Assembly: GCA_017441925.1 (NCBI GenBank)
Contig: JAFRUE010000005.1
Coordinates: forward strand, 62,001 to 126,000
DNA: 64,000 nucleotides
Direction: 5' to 3'
Source of the DNA: Bacillota bacterium
GTDB taxonomy: Bacteria; Bacillota; Clostridia; Lachnospirales; Bianqueaceae
Shown here: in pieces, positions 1 through 10,054 of the stretch
How positions within the stretch are numbered: the stretch's first letter is position 1
Layout: the number at the start of each line of letters is the position of its first letter
Position numbers and translations under genes: made by a program
Notes under the pieces: generated by a model
Told to the model about the DNA's origin: nothing
Databases searched by the model: none
The model's input: the letters and a program-made list of their open reading frames with translations, nothing else

Positions 1-457
1 CTTCATAGACGCTCACGATCTCCCGCTCCGGTGTTACGGAAATGCCCATGCCGCCGAACGACCCTTTGGACGTCTTTTTGATCTCTTCGAATTCCTCCGC
101 CGTATAATAAGCGGCGTATTTGTCGGAAAGAGTGCCCATGATCCCGCGGTAAATTCCCTCGATCAGTTTTTCTTTCGGGATATCCTCGAGGATATAATAC
201 TTGTCGATATAGCTGATCAGCTGGTTTTCTTTCGTTAGGATTGCTTCCGCTTCGTCCTGATCCAGTCCGCCGTCCACATAAGCTCCGGGAACAAGGATCG
301 GTTTATTGACGTACCAGAAGATGCCGCCGGCTACAGCGATCAGCAGAAAAGCGGTGATGAAACCCGCCCAGAAACCCGGCATGGACTGTCTTCCGCCCCG
401 TTCTGTGAAGACGTGTCTGTTATCCGATCTCTCTTCAAAAAAGCCTCTGTCATCCAT
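1..457 (-). CDS. ctpA: S41 carboxyl-terminal processing protease, N-terminal part (cut by window edge)
   Basis: Amino-terminal 152 codons of a CtpA-type protease that runs leftward off the window. Visible are a short cytoplasmic tail, one membrane anchor at about residues 28-48 (AGFITAFLLIAVAGGIFWYV) and the helical segment that precedes the PDZ domain in this family, including IYRGIMGTLSDKYAAYYT. The PDZ and Ser-Lys catalytic parts lie outside, so activity cannot be judged. The start ATG lies 5 bases after the stop of the M23 gene, so it is the last visible gene of the ftsE-ftsX-M23-ctpA cluster, an order common in Clostridia and Bacilli. The likely role is processing of extracellular or cell-wall proteins at the membrane. 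The identity is inferred from the N-terminus and the gene order. Confidence 0.85.
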   Translation of the reverse strand, partial: MDDRGFFEERSDNRHVFTERGGRQSMPGFWAGFITAFLLIAVAGGIFWYVNKPILVPGAYVDGGLDQDEAEAILTKENQLISYIDKYYILEDIPKEKLIEGIYRGIMGTLSDKYAAYYTAEEFEEIKKTSKGSFGGMGISVTPEREIVSVYE

Positions 458-462
458 AGTTA

Positions 463-1917
463 TCAGAAGAACAACATCGGGTCGACCGTTGCGCCGTTAA
501 CGCGTACTTCAAAATGGCAATGCGGGCCGGTCGCTTCACCGGTCTCTCCAACGAGAGCGATGACCTCTCCGCGGGAGACCTGCTGTCCTGCGTAAACAAG
601 CAGCTGACTGCAATGTGCATACATTGTAACGTATCCCGACGGATGGCTGATCATAACATAATATCCATAGCTCCAGTGATACATGGCAGCAATAACGGTC
701 CCGCTGTCGGCAGCTACAATATTGGATCCGTAATTCGCCGCGATATCCGTCCCTGCGTGCAGTCTGTAGGTGCCCTCGATCGGGTGCACGCGGTAACCGT
801 ACGGAGACGAAATATAATAGCTTGAAGGCACCGGCCAGGTGAAGACGCCTGAAGAACCGGAGCTTCCCGATCCTGAACCCGAATCATCGGGCTCGTCCTC
901 TTCCTCGGTATAAGTCTCCTCTTCCTGCGGTTCTTCCTCTTCTTCCTCTGCCTGCCGTTCCTCTTCGGCACGTCTGGATTCTTCTTCCGCTCTGCGGCTT
1001 TCTTCAGCCTGGCGCTCCTCTTCAGCCTGACGCTCCTCTTCAGCGCGTCTTGACGATTCTTCCGCAGCAAGCCGCTCCGCCTCGCGGGCAGCCGCAAGCC
1101 TTGCTTCCGCTGTACTGATCTGCTGTTCCTTCTCCGCTATCTGCGCAGAGAGCCAATTGGACTGTTCATACAGATAGTACAGATAATTCTGATAACTGGT
1201 CTGGTCGCTCTGCAGTTGTGCGTAGAAATCCTGCTTATTCTGCATGGCCTCCACCAGAGCTTCGCGTTCTTTCTCCAGCTTCTGATGGTTCATGTCCAGT
1301 TCCAGCTGCGTCTGCGTCTGCCGGCTCTCGATCTCCTGGATCGTCTCTCGGTCGTTCTTCAGATCGTTCTGGATCTTCTCGTCATAAGCAGCCATTTCGT
1401 TGATATACTCGATCCGGCTGAAGAAATCGGAAATGCTCTTGGAGCCGAGCAGAAGCTCCAGATAGTTCACATCTCCGTACTCATACATGATCTGCAGGCG
1501 GGCTTTCAGCTCATTGTAATGTCCTGTCTCGATCTCCTTGGCTGTCGCAAGCTCCGCCTCGGTCTGCTCCAGCATGGCTTCATTGTCTGCTATCGCAGCC
1601 TCAAGATTCTGGATATTGATCTCACAGACATTGATCTGATTATCCAGCTCCGCCATCTGTGCTTCCAGCTCAGCCATATCGCTGGTTATCTGCGCAAGCT
1701 GTGCGGACGTGTAATTCTGTTCCCAGGCTACCCAGTAAGCCTGATCCTCCAGCGCGTCCTTCTCGTCCTCGAGCTCCTCGAGTCCTTCCTCGATCTCGTC
1801 CGCATCCTCATCCGCATACACGGCAGGCATCCCGGAGAATCCGAGAATAAAGGCAAGCGTCAGCGCAAAGATCCTGACAAGCGTGGAAAAACGGGTATAT
1901 TTGCGTTTCTTAGGCAT
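463..1917 (-). CDS. Murein hydrolase activator / M23 (LytM) peptidase, EnvC-like
   Basis: A 484-residue exported peptidoglycan hydrolase. It has a signal peptide (residues 1-35, ending AVYA), a long coiled coil (about 36-290), a Glu/Arg-rich tract (about 285-340, units like RRAEEERQAEEE), a Gly/Ser linker, and a C-terminal LytM domain (about 370-484). The zinc ligands look intact: H387 and D391 in HAGTD, and the HxH pair H466/H468 in GPHCHFEV, so this should be an active endopeptidase rather than a dead activator. It lies 12 bases after ftsX and 5 before ctpA. In this gene order FtsEX is known to control a coiled-coil murein hydrolase across the membrane, and this protein is the obvious partner. 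Confidence 0.92.
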   Translation of the reverse strand: MPKKRKYTRFSTLVRIFALTLAFILGFSGMPAVYADEDADEIEEGLEELEDEKDALEDQAYWVAWEQNYTSAQLAQITSDMAELEAQMAELDNQINVCEINIQNLEAAIADNEAMLEQTEAELATAKEIETGHYNELKARLQIMYEYGDVNYLELLLGSKSISDFFSRIEYINEMAAYDEKIQNDLKNDRETIQEIESRQTQTQLELDMNHQKLEKEREALVEAMQNKQDFYAQLQSDQTSYQNYLYYLYEQSNWLSAQIAEKEQQISTAEARLAAAREAERLAAEESSRRAEEERQAEEERQAEESRRAEEESRRAEEERQAEEEEEEPQEEETYTEEEDEPDDSGSGSGSSGSSGVFTWPVPSSYYISSPYGYRVHPIEGTYRLHAGTDIAANYGSNIVAADSGTVIAAMYHWSYGYYVMISHPSGYVTMYAHCSQLLVYAGQQVSRGEVIALVGETGEATGPHCHFEVRVNGATVDPMLFF

Positions 1918-1929
1918 CTTTATCTCTCC

Positions 1930-2850
1930 TCAGACTTTCAGATATTTACGCAGGGAGAACAGACTTCCCAGAATACCGACAGCGATGCCGACCACCAGGA
2001 AAGCCGGTATCAGCATCCGCATGATCTCTGACATGCTCAGGAAGTGGATCATCTGCGAGAAGGTCTCATTAAACTGGCGGACGACCAGTGTCAGGACTGC
2101 CCTGTATATGAAATAGATCGTTACAGCCGGCAGGATCGAACCGAGAATTCCGATCATGATGCCTTCCACGACGAAAGGTATCCGGACGAACGAATCCGTA
2201 GCCCCGATGTATTTCATGATCTCGATCTCCTCGCGGCGCACATAGACGGACAGCTTGATCGTATTGGAGATCAGCAGGATGGCGATGATGATCAGCAGCA
2301 GGATCAGTACCAGTCCGCCGATCGTGATCACGCGGTTGATATTGGACATGACGGCGGCTGTCTCCGCCGCATACTGAATGCGTCTGAACTGAGGCATGGT
2401 CTTGAGTTGGCTGACAAAAGCCTCCTGATCCCCGGCATCATACAGATAGATCTGGAACGACGCCGAATCGGCCAGCGGATTATCCTGGTCCAGTCGGTTC
2501 ACCATATCCGTCCCCAGCTGCTCGCCAAAGCCCATGGACTCCTTAAAGCTCTCCCAGGCTTCTTCCGCAGAAATATACTGGACTTCTTTGACTCCGTCCA
2601 TCTTCCGGATCTGATCGAGCAGCGTAGGCACGCTCTCTTCGGGAACTTTGGAAGACAGGAAGGCTACAATGCCCAGATTATCATCCAGATTATTCGCAAA
2701 GGAACGGACGTTCATTACGATACAGTAGACAATGCCGAAAATAAACAGACACGCGGAGACCGTAAGCACCGACGCGGTGACCATCCATCCGTTGCGGCTG
2801 ATTCCCTGCAGACCTTCTTTAACACATACTTTTACGGAGCGAAGCTTCAT
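1930..2850 (-). CDS. ftsX: Cell division ABC permease FtsX
   Basis: A 306-residue FtsX. A cytoplasmic N-terminus leads to TM1 (about 20-46), an extracellular domain (about 50-165, with KMDGVKEVQYISAEEAW typical of FtsX), then three TM helices in the C-terminal half (about 175-200, 225-250 and 275-300). Its ATG overlaps the ftsE stop by four bases (ATGA), so the two are translationally coupled. With FtsE it forms the non-transporting ABC complex that signals to a peptidoglycan hydrolase, here most likely the M23 protein encoded next. Confidence 0.95.
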   Translation of the reverse strand: MKLRSVKVCVKEGLQGISRNGWMVTASVLTVSACLFIFGIVYCIVMNVRSFANNLDDNLGIVAFLSSKVPEESVPTLLDQIRKMDGVKEVQYISAEEAWESFKESMGFGEQLGTDMVNRLDQDNPLADSASFQIYLYDAGDQEAFVSQLKTMPQFRRIQYAAETAAVMSNINRVITIGGLVLILLLIIIAILLISNTIKLSVYVRREEIEIMKYIGATDSFVRIPFVVEGIMIGILGSILPAVTIYFIYRAVLTLVVRQFNETFSQMIHFLSMSEIMRMLIPAFLVVGIAVGILGSLFSLRKYLKV

Positions 2851-3524
2851 ATATCGTAGCCTCCCTTCGCGTCTTTCACGACTTTGCCGTCCATGATATG
2901 GATCACGCGTTTCTGCATGCGGTCAACGGTCTCCTTATCATGCGTCGCGATAATGACGGTCGTGCCCAGACTGTTGATGTGCTCCATCAGATCCATGACC
3001 TCCTTGGCGTTTCGCGGATCCAGATTGCCGGTCGGCTCATCCGCCAGGAGATATACCGGGTTATTGGCGACGGCCCGCGCGATCGCGGTGCGCTGCTGCT
3101 CTCCGCCCGATATTTCATTGGGAAAATTGTGGCTCTTATGAGCAAGGCCCACCATATTGAGCACGCGCGGCACTCTGCGGCGGATCCTGCGCTGCGTCTC
3201 CTCGATCGCTTCCATCGCGAACGCGACGTTTTCATAGACGGTCTTCTTGGGCAGCAGCCGGTAATCCTGGAAAACAAAACCCATGCGGCGGCGCAGCTTC
3301 GCAGTCTTGCGGCTGCGGAGCCGTGTCACGTTCTGCCCGTCGATAAAGATCTTACCGGATGTCGGATTGATCTCTTTGATCAGAAGCCGCAGCAGTGTAC
3401 TCTTGCCGGAACCGCTCTCGCCGACCAGGAAAACAAATTCGCCCTGGTCGATCTTGATATTCGCGTCCTGTACACCGATGACGTTCCCGTCATAAATCTT
3501 GGTAACGTTCTGTAATTCTATCAA
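2847..3524 (-). CDS. ftsE: Cell division ATP-binding protein FtsE
   Basis: A 225-residue ABC ATPase with Walker A GESGSGKS (about 36-43), a Q-loop in VFQDYRLL, signature ISGGEQQR, Walker B YLLADEPT and the H-loop in IIATHDKE. VFQDYRLLPKKTVYENVAFA is the usual FtsE form. It is coupled to ftsX by a four-base overlap and follows the PucR-type regulator gene by 28 bases, so it may share that transcript. Confidence 0.96.
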   Translation of the reverse strand: MIELQNVTKIYDGNVIGVQDANIKIDQGEFVFLVGESGSGKSTLLRLLIKEINPTSGKIFIDGQNVTRLRSRKTAKLRRRMGFVFQDYRLLPKKTVYENVAFAMEAIEETQRRIRRRVPRVLNMVGLAHKSHNFPNEISGGEQQRTAIARAVANNPVYLLADEPTGNLDPRNAKEVMDLMEHINSLGTTVIIATHDKETVDRMQKRVIHIMDGKVVKDAKGGYDI

Positions 3525-3552
3525 AATACTCTCCTATCGGAAATCTGCTGTA

Positions 3553-4659
3553 TTATACGCTGTATCCGGATTTCTCCATATAATCCACGTAGCCCGCGAC
3601 CATCATCGCGATCTTGAACTTGATGGCGTCCTCAAAGATACGCACGTCAAGTCCCGTATTCTTCTGCAGCTTGTCCAGACGGTACACCAGCGTATTCCTG
3701 TGGATGTAGAGCTGCCTCGAGGTCTCGGACACATTCAGATTATTCTCAAAGAACTGATTGACCGTGTGCAGTGTCTCCTCGTCAAAATCCGATATCCTGA
3801 AACCGTTCACGGCTTCATCCAGATACATCCTGCACAGAGAAATCGGCTGCTGGTAGATCAGACGGCCGATCCCAAGCTGGCTGTAATGGATGATGTAGCG
3901 GTCCTGATAAAAGATCTTGCCGACGTCAAGCGCAAGCTTTGCTTCTTTATACGACTTGGAAATATCCTTCAGATCCCGTACGATCGAGCCGGAAGCGATG
4001 TGCACCTTGCCCATGGCCTCACTGTTCAGCGTATCCAGGATCGTCAGGTCCACTTCGTTAAGCGTCGCATCGGCGTCCTTGGACTCGCTCAGATCCTTGA
4101 CCAGAATGATATTGTTCTCATCCACAGCCGTGATGAAATCCTTACCCTTGGTGGGATAGAGGTTCCTCACGATATCCATTACCGTCGAATTCGTATCGCT
4201 GTCATTCTGCGTCTCGATCAGGCAGACCGCGCGCGGAACGTTGTTTTCGATCCGAAGCTTATCAGCCCTCATGTAGATATCCACACGCAGCATATTGTCA
4301 AGCAGCAGATTTTTCACGAAATTATCCTGATCATAGCGGTCCCGGTAAGCCTTCAGCAGTCCCTCAAGCTGGACAACGACTAGCCGTCCGAAACAGCTGT
4401 TTCCCTGATCTGTCCCGCACAGCGCGGCAACATACTCCAGACTGTCCTTATCATGGACCTTATAGAACTGCCAGGAACCACAGGTCATGCTCTCTGCTTC
4501 CGAGACAAGGAAATCCTTTGTAAAAGCAGGATTACCGGACGGCCGTCTGTTATCCGCGGATACCAGCAGACTGGCATCCGGGCTGTACACACAGACCGGT
4601 ATCTGGGTAACCTGATAAAACTCTTTGATATACTCGCGCAGGGTCTGGCTCGTCAGCAT
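3553..4659 (-). CDS. PucR/CdaR-type helix-turn-helix regulator
   Basis: A 368-residue transcription factor. The C-terminal 60 residues hold the PucR-type HTH, with ETSRQLYIHRNTLVYRLDKL, preceded by the linker found in CdaR-like regulators. The N-terminal 250 residues, including CGSWQFYKVHDKDSLEY, are a sensor region of unclear ligand. The ATG at 4659 is preferred over an in-frame one 30 bases upstream because GAGGAGAG sits just before it. A TATAAT-like -10 lies at 4717-4722 on this strand with only a poor -35. It stands first ahead of ftsEX; whether it controls that cluster is not visible. Confidence 0.8.
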   Translation of the reverse strand: MLTSQTLREYIKEFYQVTQIPVCVYSPDASLLVSADNRRPSGNPAFTKDFLVSEAESMTCGSWQFYKVHDKDSLEYVAALCGTDQGNSCFGRLVVVQLEGLLKAYRDRYDQDNFVKNLLLDNMLRVDIYMRADKLRIENNVPRAVCLIETQNDSDTNSTVMDIVRNLYPTKGKDFITAVDENNIILVKDLSESKDADATLNEVDLTILDTLNSEAMGKVHIASGSIVRDLKDISKSYKEAKLALDVGKIFYQDRYIIHYSQLGIGRLIYQQPISLCRMYLDEAVNGFRISDFDEETLHTVNQFFENNLNVSETSRQLYIHRNTLVYRLDKLQKNTGLDVRIFEDAIKFKIAMMVAGYVDYMEKSGYSV

Positions 4660-4841
4660 CGCTTTCTCTCCTCTCAAGCCAATCGACAATAAAAAGTGTA
4701 TGGAAACTCATCCTGTATTATACCCTATCCGGGCAAAAAAAGAAAGGGAAAAGCCTGCCAAAACCCCTTTTTCGTCATATATTTTACGTTTATTTAATAC
4801 TTTTGTAACATTTGTAGGGGCAGCCGGCACTCCGGAGACAT

Positions 4842-4871
4842 AAAAACACGGCCGGTATAAAACCGGCCGTG
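4842..4871 (-). terminator. Intrinsic terminator after the UgpC-type ATPase gene
   Basis: A perfect 10-bp stem (CACGGCCGGT / ACCGGCCGTG, 4847-4871) with a 5-base loop, followed on the minus strand by five T residues. It lies about 40 bases past the stop of the ABC ATPase gene. Confidence 0.9.
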
Positions 4872-4911
4872 CCATTGTAAGCTCTTGATTCGGCGAATCC
4901 TGAACCTGTTA

Positions 4912-6024
4912 TCAGTTGGTGATAACCTGCTCGGTCTCCTTGTCGAATACGTGGATACGGGCGGGATCCATAGCCAGCTTGATGTTGTCATCAGCCTTGA
5001 CCTGGATACGCGGATTGACCTTGGCGATCATGTCAAGATCCTCGATGCTCAGATACAGATGCATCTCAGCGCCAAGAAGCTCGGTGACGTTGATCTTGGA
5101 AACGAAGGTGTCGTCTTTGAATTTCTCAAGAACGTCCTCAGTCTCATGGATGTCTTCCGGACGGATGCCGAGGATGACTTCCTTGCCGATGAATCCGGCT
5201 TCCTCAACCTTCTTGCCCTTCTCTTCCGGAAGCTTAACAGACTGGCCCTTGAACTTCAGCCATACATCGTTGCCGACCTTCTCAGGAACAGCGTCGATGA
5301 AGTTCATCTGAGGAGATCCGATGAATCCTGCTACGAACAGATTCTGAGGCTCGTTGTACAGTTTTACCGGAGAGTCGACCTGCTGAATGATACCGTCCTT
5401 CATAACTACGATACGGGTTCCCAGTGTCATAGCCTCGACCTGGTCATGGGTAACGTAGATGATAGTGGCCTGCAGACGCTGATGCAGCTTAGCGATCTCA
5501 ACACGCATCTGTACACGCAGCTTAGCATCCAGGTTGGACAGAGGCTCGTCCATCAGGAATACCTTAGGACTACGAACGATTGCACGTCCCATAGCTACAC
5601 GCTGTCTCTGACCGCCGGAAAGAGCCTTCGGCTTACGGTCAAGCAGGTGTTCGATCTCAAGGATGCGGGCTGCCTCTTTAACGCGGGTCTCGATCTCTTT
5701 CTTGGGAACTTTACGAAGCTTAAGGCCGAATGCCATGTTGTCGTAAACGGTCATATGAGGATACAGAGCGTAGTTCTGGAAAACCATCGCGATATCACGA
5801 TCCTTGGGAGCTACGTCGTTGACAAGCTTATCATCGATGTAAAGCTCGCCTTCCGTGATCTCCTCAAGACCAGCGATCATACGAAGGGTGGTAGACTTTC
5901 CGCAGCCGGAAGGTCCTACGAAGATGATGAATTCCTGGTCAGCGATGTCAAGATTGAAATCGTTAACCGCAGTGATGCCGTTTGAATAGGTCTTCTTAAT
6001 GTTCTTAAGCTGCAAACTAGACAT
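4912..6024 (-). CDS. UgpC/MsmK-family sugar ABC transporter ATPase
   Basis: A 370-residue ATPase of the MalK/UgpC/MsmK group. It has Walker [10 protein letters not shown], signature [15 protein letters not shown], Walker [18 protein letters not shown], and a C-terminal TOBE/regulatory domain (about 240-370) with [11 protein letters not shown]. The start has a good ribosome binding site (AAGGAGG). No permease or binding protein is encoded beside it, so it is probably a shared ATPase that energises several carbohydrate importers, as MsmK does in streptococci. It ends at a strong terminator and appears monocistronic. Confidence 0.93.
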   Translation of the reverse strand: MSSLQLKNIKKTYSNGITAVNDFNLDIADQEFIIFVGPSGCGKSTTLRMIAGLEEITEGELYIDDKLVNDVAPKDRDIAMVFQNYALYPHMTVYDNMAFGLKLRKVPKKEIETRVKEAARILEIEHLLDRKPKALSGGQRQRVAMGRAIVRSPKVFLMDEPLSNLDAKLRVQMRVEIAKLHQRLQATIIYVTHDQVEAMTLGTRIVVMKDGIIQQVDSPVKLYNEPQNLFVAGFIGSPQMNFIDAVPEKVGNDVWLKFKGQSVKLPEEKGKKVEEAGFIGKEVILGIRPEDIHETEDVLEKFKDDTFVSKINVTELLGAEMHLYLSIEDLDMIAKVNPRIQVKADDNIKLAMDPARIHVFDKETEQVITN

Positions 6025-6165
6025 CCGTTACAATCCTCCTTGATTTTAAGTAGACTTACTTGAGTTAATGATATAATACACTATTTTTACGAAAAAAACT
6101 ATATATAAAGTGAACAAAGAATTGGCCGGTTTTTTATGATAGTTGCCAATATCTGATAAACCTGA

Positions 6166-7116
6166 CTATTTTGCGGTATCATATTCGGTAAAACCTTCGC
6201 CGAGGACCTCTTTGGTATCGGTCAGCATCATGAACGCGCGCGGGTCCACCTCCTGTACGATCCGCTTTGCATGGACCGCTTCCCGTGTGGATGTTACGAC
6301 GTAGAGCATCTCTTTGCTCGCGCCGGTATACTTGCCGACCGCCGGGATGCCTGTCGCGCCGCGGTTCAGCTCCTCCATCAGGCGCGCGGCGATCTCATTG
6401 CTTTTCTCCGAAATGATGAAGATCGCTTTGCTGTAGTGGAAACCGTCGACAACGCGGTCCGCTACCCATGCGGTGATATAGATCCCGATGATCGCGTACA
6501 GCGCAAGATTCATGCCGAATACCAGAACACTGGCTACGATCACGGCAAAATCCGTGAAAAACGTCAGCGCGGCGACAGACAGATGCCGTATGAAATAGTG
6601 CAGGATCGCGGCAAGCAGATCGGTACCTCCCGTTGTTGCCCGCGCCGCAAAGACCAGTCCGCAGCCGATTCCGGACAGAATACCGCCGTAGATCGCATTG
6701 ATCAGGACCTCTCCGCTGTCATAGCCCCATGAAACCGAGACATACAGACTCAGCGTCAGCGAAGCCATCGCAAAACCCGTACGCAGGATGAATTTCCGTC
6801 CATGCAGGAAATATGCTCCGATAAAAAGCGGAACGTTCAGGACCAGGTTGGCGAGCCAGAGCGGCACTTCGACCCCTCTGCGGCTCAGGACTTCTCTAAG
6901 CACCATGCCGAGACCGGTGATCCCGCCGGCTACGATGTGATACGGTTCAAAAAAGATATTGATCGCCAGTCCAAGAATGAACGCTCCGGCAAAGATCCTT
7001 ATTCCATCCCAAAGAAGACGCATGGCAGGCGTCATCTGTCCGTTGGCCGGGCGCTCCTCTTTCGCGGCGTCAGCAGCGATGATATGCTCTTTTTCCGGCG
7101 AACTGTCGTGTTTCAT
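6166..7116 (-). CDS. YitT family membrane protein with DUF2179 domain
   Basis: A 316-residue membrane protein of the YitT family. Five or six hydrophobic segments lie at about 30-215 (for example IFAGAFILGLAINIFFEPYH), followed by the cytoplasmic DUF2179 domain containing GVYT-like AVGKYTGASKEMLYVVTS and PRAFMMLTDTKEVLGEGF. The ATG at 7116 is chosen over an upstream TTG because AGGAGC precedes it. The family is widespread in Bacillota and its transported substrate is unknown. It is divergent from the SDR gene across a 98-base gap. Confidence 0.88.
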   Translation of the reverse strand: MKHDSSPEKEHIIAADAAKEERPANGQMTPAMRLLWDGIRIFAGAFILGLAINIFFEPYHIVAGGITGLGMVLREVLSRRGVEVPLWLANLVLNVPLFIGAYFLHGRKFILRTGFAMASLTLSLYVSVSWGYDSGEVLINAIYGGILSGIGCGLVFAARATTGGTDLLAAILHYFIRHLSVAALTFFTDFAVIVASVLVFGMNLALYAIIGIYITAWVADRVVDGFHYSKAIFIISEKSNEIAARLMEELNRGATGIPAVGKYTGASKEMLYVVTSTREAVHAKRIVQEVDPRAFMMLTDTKEVLGEGFTEYDTAK

Positions 7117-7131
7117 GTGTTTCTGTGCTCC

Positions 7132-7160
7132 TTGCAAATTCGTATCTCGTGTGATATGAT
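7132..7160 (+). promoter_or_regulatory. Promoter of the SDR gene
   Basis: TTGCAA at 7132-7137 and TATGAT at 7155-7160 with a 17-base spacer, 55 bases upstream of the SDR start codon, in the divergent gap with the YitT gene. Confidence 0.6.
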
Positions 7161-7214
7161 TTTTATATCTCCGGCTCCAAGGCCGGACAATTACTGTCAG
7201 AAAGAAGGGATCCT

Positions 7215-7958
7215 ATGTCTTTGCAGAATCCGTCCATGATCCTCACCGGCGCTTCCGGAGGGATCGGCCGCGCGATCGCGGAAGAATACGCACGTAACGG
7301 CTGGAATCTGTTCCTGCAGGGATTCCGTCATATAGATATGCTCACGCAGTTCTGTGAAGAACTGTCCTCGCGCTGCGGTGTCCGGGCTGCCGCTATCCGG
7401 TCGGATCTTGCGGACCCGGAGAGTGTACGCCGCATGTTTGAGACGATCCTGAACGAAGATCCGTCACCGGACGTCCTGATCAACTGCGCCGGAATCGCCT
7501 GGTTCGGACTGCTGCAGGATATGACGGATGCCGAATACGAGCGCGTGATGGAGACGAATTTTGGTTCTGTTTTCCGCTGCTGCCGCGCGGTCCTGCCCTC
7601 GATGCTGCGCCGGCATTCCGGCTGTATCCTGAACATTTCTTCTATGTGGGGCAGCGCGGGCTCCTCTACCGAAGCCGTCTACTCCGCCTCCAAAGGGGCC
7701 GTGGACGCTTTTACACGTGCTCTGGGGAAAGAGCTCGCTCCTTCCGGGATCCGTGTCAACGCGATCGCCTGCGGTGTGATCGACACGCCGATGAACGATG
7801 TCTTGACCTCTGAAGACAAAGCCGCCCTTGCGGACGAGATCCCGCTCGGACGCTTCGGCCGGCCTGAAGAAATCGCTAAGACCGCTTATTTCCTGACCGG
7901 TCCGGACAGTTCCTACATCACCGGACAGGTGATCCGCGCAGACGGCGCTTTTCTGTAA
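7215..7958 (+). CDS. SDR family NAD(P)-dependent oxidoreductase, FabG/YmfI-like
   Basis: A 247-residue classical short-chain dehydrogenase. The nucleotide-binding TGASGGIG lies at 11-18, NCAG at 90-93, and the catalytic set is N115, S142/S143, Y156 and K160 (YSASK). The ISSMWG stretch followed by a YSASKGAVDAF helix resembles the YmfI subgroup, which reduces the 5-aminopentanone modification on elongation factor P, but a FabG-type or other carbonyl reductase cannot be excluded. AGAAGGA precedes the start. It is a single gene, convergent with the next leftward gene. Confidence 0.85.
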   Translation: MSLQNPSMILTGASGGIGRAIAEEYARNGWNLFLQGFRHIDMLTQFCEELSSRCGVRAAAIRSDLADPESVRRMFETILNEDPSPDVLINCAGIAWFGLLQDMTDAEYERVMETNFGSVFRCCRAVLPSMLRRHSGCILNISSMWGSAGSSTEAVYSASKGAVDAFTRALGKELAPSGIRVNAIACGVIDTPMNDVLTSEDKAALADEIPLGRFGRPEEIAKTAYFLTGPDSSYITGQVIRADGAFL

Positions 7959-7997
7959 ACCGCCCGGAGATCCGCCGCTTCCCTGCCTGCAGTCCGG

Positions 7998-9977
7998 TTA
8001 GGACTCAAGCAGGAAGAAATTCGGCAGATCCCAGTTGGCCGCAGCGCTCTCGACCGAGCGGAAGGCCAGGATCACTTCGTCATTGCTGACTTCAAATACA
8101 CAGCTGCGTCTGTTCGTGAAGCGTACATAGATATAATTATCAACATAATAGTAAAAATCGATTTTCTGCGCGGTATTCACGATATTCTGCTGCCGCGCTT
8201 TTTCAAGCAGGATCTGGAGTCCCGCCTGCGGGATCGTCCGGATCCTGAGATTTTTAGTGGTCTCAAGCGGGAATACCGTCCCGTTGATCTCGGGATGCTG
8301 CGCCGCGTAGCCCTTATAATCCATAACATCATAATCAGCAGGGATCCATACTGTCCCTTCCTTACGCAGCACGCAGGTCCGGATCCTCTCCGGATGCTGG
8401 TGCGTGGAGAAGACCATGAATGCGGAGCCTGAATCGGCCGACAGATATCTGGACAGGATATCTCCTTCACCCAGTGCTTCCTCGAGCGCATCCATCATGG
8501 CAATGCGGTCTGCATCGTCTTTAGCCGGGATCCTGGCCATTTCCGGAGTTCCGTTACGGTACGGGTACTCCGCATCCGCTTCAGCGGCGGTCAGCCGCCT
8601 AAGATTTCCCGACGAGATAACCGTCACTCCGTCATCATCCGATATGATCACGGAAGCCGTTCCCGTAGCATTGTCATAATAGAGCCGGTAATCGTCCAGG
8701 AATGTGACGTGCGGCGTCTTTACAGGGTTCTCCGAGGTCACGAGCTCCGTCGTGATAAATGCGTCTCTATCGTAATCATAGACCGTCCCCTTGTCCGTGA
8801 AGCAGAATGTCTCCGGTACTTCCGGATCCTCCGCTGTATTGGCCTGGATCACGATCGCCGTGCCTTCAAGCTTCTGCCCGTCGGAGAAGTTGACATACGA
8901 ATTATCAAGGCTGGAAGTAGCTGTTTCCAGCGGATCCGGTGTAATGCCGATCCCGTTCTCGAGCAGCGACTGATAGGAAACATAAATATCTTTGCCGACA
9001 GCGATCCGGATCTCCGCCAGGATCTCTCCGCGTTTTGCCGTATACGCCCCTAGATTGACCAGTTCCGGATTCAGGATATAGGTGTATTTCTCTAAGAACG
9101 CCTGGACCGAAGGCTCTTTCATACAGGCAAGGACGACCGGCAGATTCTCCTGCTCGTCCGTAACGGTCTTGAGGATCGCTTTCAGTGCCGTATCAGAATA
9201 CTTCTGCTGATGCACAGCAGTCTGAAGCTGCCGGACGATCAGCGGACAGTCGCTCATTGAGCACTGCCAGTCGAGATAGACCGGATCCGCCTCAAATTCT
9301 CTGAACATCATGTCCGAGACCGCCTTGAGGTCCGGCTGCATCTGCAGCAGCATTTCATTATAGCTGAGCTGCATGCCGCTCACGGGCAGCCATGCCGGCG
9401 ACATGAAATATGTATCCGGGACCCGGATTCCGGCGATATCGGGCGGATTCAGATTACTTGCCCAGAAATTCTGCGTCTCGCCAAGCCGCATCTCTTCGAA
9501 CCTAAAGAAGACCTCTCTTGCATCCGGGTCCCATGAGACCGATGCCGCCGCCTGTGCAGGCACCGTGAAGATTCCATCCTGCACAAGCATGTGGAATTTA
9601 TTCTCATTCTGCCGATAGACAAACTCATAGATCCTGTAGCCGTTGACCATCCGTCCCTGGTCATCCAGATAACGGTTGATCACCGTATTGACCAGATCCT
9701 CCGTCAACATCAGCGTCATCTGGTTCTCTTTCTCCTCGTAGGAATAGACCAGGACGCCGTTGGCAGAGCGGTATTCGGACGGGTCGACTTCTTTGAATTC
9801 ATAGGAAACCGTCTGCGTCGCCTTATTGGACAAGCCCCACATGAGTGCAGCTCCGATCGCCGCGGCAATCGCCAGGACCTCGATACAGATGGTGAAGATC
9901 TGCGCAGCCAAAGGAGAAAACAGGCCGAATACACGGCTGGAATGTTTTGCGCTTCCGGTCGCAGAACGCTTTTGCAT
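7998..9977 (-). CDS. Membrane-anchored extracellular protein of unknown function
   Basis: A 659-residue protein that I do not recognise. A basic N-terminus is followed by one membrane segment at about residues 22-45 (IFTICIEVLAIAAAIGAALM); the remaining 600 residues look extracellular and mixed alpha/beta, rich in Asp, Glu and Tyr, with no cysteine-rich or repeat domains. ATG 9977 is preferred over an in-frame start 27 bases upstream because AAGGAGAGG lies directly before it. It follows the iron-type dehydrogenase gene by 77 bases in the same direction. The context does not suggest a role. Confidence 0.75.
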   Translation of the reverse strand: MQKRSATGSAKHSSRVFGLFSPLAAQIFTICIEVLAIAAAIGAALMWGLSNKATQTVSYEFKEVDPSEYRSANGVLVYSYEEKENQMTLMLTEDLVNTVINRYLDDQGRMVNGYRIYEFVYRQNENKFHMLVQDGIFTVPAQAAASVSWDPDAREVFFRFEEMRLGETQNFWASNLNPPDIAGIRVPDTYFMSPAWLPVSGMQLSYNEMLLQMQPDLKAVSDMMFREFEADPVYLDWQCSMSDCPLIVRQLQTAVHQQKYSDTALKAILKTVTDEQENLPVVLACMKEPSVQAFLEKYTYILNPELVNLGAYTAKRGEILAEIRIAVGKDIYVSYQSLLENGIGITPDPLETATSSLDNSYVNFSDGQKLEGTAIVIQANTAEDPEVPETFCFTDKGTVYDYDRDAFITTELVTSENPVKTPHVTFLDDYRLYYDNATGTASVIISDDDGVTVISSGNLRRLTAAEADAEYPYRNGTPEMARIPAKDDADRIAMMDALEEALGEGDILSRYLSADSGSAFMVFSTHQHPERIRTCVLRKEGTVWIPADYDVMDYKGYAAQHPEINGTVFPLETTKNLRIRTIPQAGLQILLEKARQQNIVNTAQKIDFYYYVDNYIYVRFTNRRSCVFEVSNDEVILAFRSVESAAANWDLPNFFLLES

Positions 9978-10054
9978 AACTGTCCTCTCCTTTCTCAGAT
10001 TCATATATCGCGGCTGCTTCAGGCCGCTGTTCTCCGGCCGTAAACAGCCGTGTA